The notes beneath the pieces were generated by a model. The model did not search any database. It was given only the letters and a program-made list of their open reading frames with translations, and was not told the DNA's origin. Below, piece after piece: positions 61,840 to 64,000 of a stretch of DNA of 64,000 nt. The stretch spans positions 18,415,501 to 18,479,500 of the forward strand of contig JALMGJ010000006.1 in assembly GCA_023362775.1 (NCBI GenBank), written 5' to 3'. Positions within the stretch are counted from its first letter, which is position 1; each line of letters starts with the position of its first letter. Source of the DNA: Charina bottae. Its lineage: Eukaryota > Chordata > Lepidosauria > Squamata > Charinaidae. The position numbers and the translations under genes are program-made.

Positions 61840-62906
61840 AAGTTTAAAAATAAAGTTTAAAAGTTTAAAAATAAGGTAATTACAACTTCTGTTATAGAAC
61901 TTCAATATGCTGATGATAACGTAGTCTGTGCACACTCCGAGGAAGATCTTCAAACTATCCTAAACATCTTTGCAGAAGCATATGAAAAGCTCGGCCTCTC
62001 GATTAACATTAAAAAAACCAAAGTGCTTTACCAGCAAGTTCGAACCAATCCCTCCGCAGCGCCATCAATCCAGCTTAAAGGTGTGTCACTAGAAAATGTC
62101 GACCACTTTTCTTATCTCGGCAGCCATCTATCTACAAAAGCCGACATCGACGCTGAAATTCAGCATCGCCTGAGCTCTGCTAGTGTAGCTTTCTCCCGAA
62201 TGAAGCGTAGAGTGTTTGAGGATCGGGACATTCGCAGGGAGACCAAAATGCTTGTTTACAAAGCCATTGTACTACCAACCCTTCTGTACGCCTGTGAAAC
62301 ATGGACCCTCTACAAACGCCACCTCCAACTTCTTGAAAGATTCCATCAACGCTGCCTCCGAAAGATTCTGCAAATTACTTGGGAAGATAGGCGGACTAAT
62401 GTTAGCGTATTAGAAGAAGCGAAAACCACCAGCACTGAAACAATGATCATCCAACATCAACTTCGCTGGACCGGCCATGTTGTTCGAATGCCTGACCATC
62501 ATCTTCCAAAGCAGCTACTTTACTCCCAACTTAAGAATGGAAAACGAATATTGGTGGACAGCAAAAGACATTCAAAGACACTCTCAAAGCTAATTTAAAA
62601 AAATGTAATATCAGCATTGAGAACTGGGAAGCCCTAACTCATGAGCGTTTCAATTGGAGGTCAGCCTTTATTAATGGCGCTATGGACTTTGAAGAAGCAC
62701 GAGTACAGGGCGAAAGGGAGAAAAGAGCTAAAAGGAAGGCACGTCAAGCAAATCCTCATCATGACCGTCTCCCACCTGGAAACCTATGCCCTCATTGTGG
62801 GAGGTTGTGCGGATCCAGAATTGGCCTTTACAGCCACTTACGGATCCACTGTTAAAATTTTACCCTTGGAAGACAATCTTACTCGGCTACGAGTGATCGC
62901 CAATTA
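61840..62906 (+). mobile_element. 5'-truncated non-LTR LINE with C-terminal zinc finger, 1067 bp
   Basis: A 20-bp duplication with one mismatch (TATATATC, A or G, then TTAAGTAGTTT) flanks it at 61820-61839 and 62907-62926. The open frame begins inside the reverse transcriptase (ELQYADDNVVCAHSEEDLQT). It continues through NHFSYLGSHLSTKADID-like thumb sequence (here VDHFSYLGSHLS), LPTLLYACETWTLYKRH and HQLRWTGHVVRMPDHHLP. One single-base frameshift lies near 62550. After it the frame reads to a finger, CPHCGRLCGSRIGLYSHLRI, then HC and a stop. The clade is uncertain; an Ingi/Vingi-type affiliation is possible. Confidence 0.85.
62023..62598 (+). pseudogene. LINE reverse transcriptase C-terminal frame, frameshifted
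   Basis: This is the in-frame part upstream of the frameshift, including the VDHFSYLGSHLS, AIVLPTLLYACETWTLY and RWTGHVVRMP segments. The catalytic YADD lies just upstream (near 61910) in the same insertion. The 3' coding part continues in another frame from about 62552 to 62847. Confidence 0.75.
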
Positions 62907-63388
62907 TATATATCGTTAAGTAGTTTCCCCTTATTTTAAAGGAATACTCTTCTTAAATGTTAATCATCTCAATTTATCTGTCTAAAACATTTATGTAGGT
63001 ATTGACACATTTGAAACCAAATTGGAAGTTGTGACCAACTCTATTGCAACAAATGTTCTACACTTTATCCTAGTCAAAAGGCTGAGAAGCAAAAATATCA
63101 CAAAAGTTTTCCCACTTTGATATTCTCTCATCAGCAATCTTTGATATAAGAAAGTCTTATGTAATGAGAGACTCTGCTCATGGAGGGACAGAGCATTAGA
63201 AATATTCTCACCTTCTCCACTGACACCAGTACATGGACCCTGATAGAACTTCAGTAGCTCCCTTGATGGAAAAAAATCTGAATTCTCCAGGTGGTATTTA
63301 TGTAAAATATTTACTTCAAGATAAAGATCCAAAACTTACCTGGCAAATAGCAAATTCTATTGAACAGCATGTCAAATACAGAGGTCCT

Positions 63389-63764
63389 TTTGTTGTTGTT
63401 GTTGTTCAGTCGTTTAGTTGTGTCCAACTCTTCGTGACCTCATGGACCATAGCACACCAGGCCTTCCTGTCCTCCACTGTCTCCCGGAGTTTACTCAAAT
63501 TCATGTTCATTACATCGGTGATGCTATCTAACCATCTCATCCTCTGCCGTCCCCTTCTCCTTTTGCCTTCAGTCTTTCCCAGCATCAGGGTCTTTTCCTC
63601 TCTTCGCATTAGGTGGCCAAAGTATTTCAGCTTCAGCTTCAGCATCTGTCCTTCCAATGAGCAGTCAGGGTTGATTTCCTTTAGGATTGACTGATTTGAC
63701 CTCCTTGCAGTCCAAGGGACTCTTAAGAGTCTTCTCCAGCACCACAGTTCGAAAGCATCAATTC
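63389..63764 (-). mobile_element. BovB 3' fragment, joined to a SINE
   Basis: This 375-bp BovB 3' end starts at the (TTG)n tail and TTCAGTCGTTTAG on the left. It runs to GAAAGCATCAATTC, where the BovB match stops and SINE sequence begins without a spacer. Compared with the 50 kb copy it lacks several bases near 63597, so the coding frame is broken. Confidence 0.9.
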
Positions 63765-63957
63765 GCTGTTACCATCCCACCAAAGTGGTACCTATTTATC
63801 TACTTGCATTTGCATGCTTTCGAATTGCTAGGTTGGCAAGAGCTGGGGTGAGTGCGGGAGCTCACTCCGTCACACGGGGCTAGGGATTCGAACCTCCGAA
63901 CTTGCGATCTTCCAATCGACAAGCCTGGTGTCTTACCCGCTGAGCCACCACGCCCCT
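63765..63957 (-). mobile_element. tRNA-derived SINE head, 3' part replaced by BovB
   Basis: The tRNA-like head lies on the right (GCGGGTAAGACACCAGGC on the minus strand) and the body runs to GCTGTTACC. There it switches directly to the BovB 3' fragment at 63764. The normal SINE 3' tail is missing. Confidence 0.85.
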
Positions 63958-64000
63958 TCTTTAATGCTACACCCATCTCAAATACCTCTGATTCCACTAC

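Noticed and set aside
48863..64000. B4GALNT3 exon 1 with the membrane anchor
   Set aside because: No minus-strand ORF with a short basic tail and hydrophobic anchor followed by a donor was found.

Overview
This is a vertebrate genomic window, almost certainly from a squamate reptile (lizard or snake). The evidence is spliced exons of a vertebrate glycosyltransferase gene set in large introns, together with a repeat load typical of squamates: BovB (RTE) LINEs, Sauria-type SINEs, a second tRNA-derived SINE family, L2/CR1-like LINEs, an R4-like LINE, Penelope-like elements and hAT-type MITEs. I cannot name the species. There are no prokaryotic genes, operons or CRISPR arrays.

One host gene dominates. 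It is on the minus strand, from 48862 down to the stop codon at 7670-7672, and I identify it as B4GALNT3 (beta-1,4-N-acetylgalactosaminyltransferase 3). I resolved 19 coding exons, 2936 bp including the stop. All are flanked by AG/GT sites, all phases match, and they join into one open frame of 977 codons. The 5' exon, which should encode the cytosolic tail and membrane anchor, is not in the window and should lie beyond position 64000. By exon order the exons here correspond to 2-20. They encode the stem, a PA14-like lumenal module (exons 4-9), a long low-complexity acidic linker (exon 14, 916 bp) and the catalytic GT7/CHGN domain (exons 15-20) with its DLH and WGGED motifs.

Layout. 1-7669: sequence 3' of the gene, holding Penelope fragments, a hAT MITE, SINEs and a probable short 3'UTR. 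7670-48862: exons and introns, heavily populated by transposons. 48863-64000: intron 1, holding an L2-like LINE, a 5'-truncated BovB, CR1, a row of SINEs, an R4-like endonuclease fragment, a zinc-finger LINE and a SINE/BovB composite.

The most notable objects are mobile. A full-length BovB (18380-21604) has an uninterrupted 1010-residue endonuclease/reverse transcriptase ORF and a perfect 12-bp target-site duplication. A 217-bp Penelope-derived inverted dimer (48014-48230) carries hammerhead-like cores and a 13-bp duplication. A Sauria SINE subfamily has an internally duplicated (35 kb) or triplicated (59 kb) module with the same junction. Five copies of one hAT MITE family share ends but have different cores. 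Two SINEs are joined to BovB 3' ends. I did not find a new host gene system. Family names of repeats come from recognition, not from a database search.
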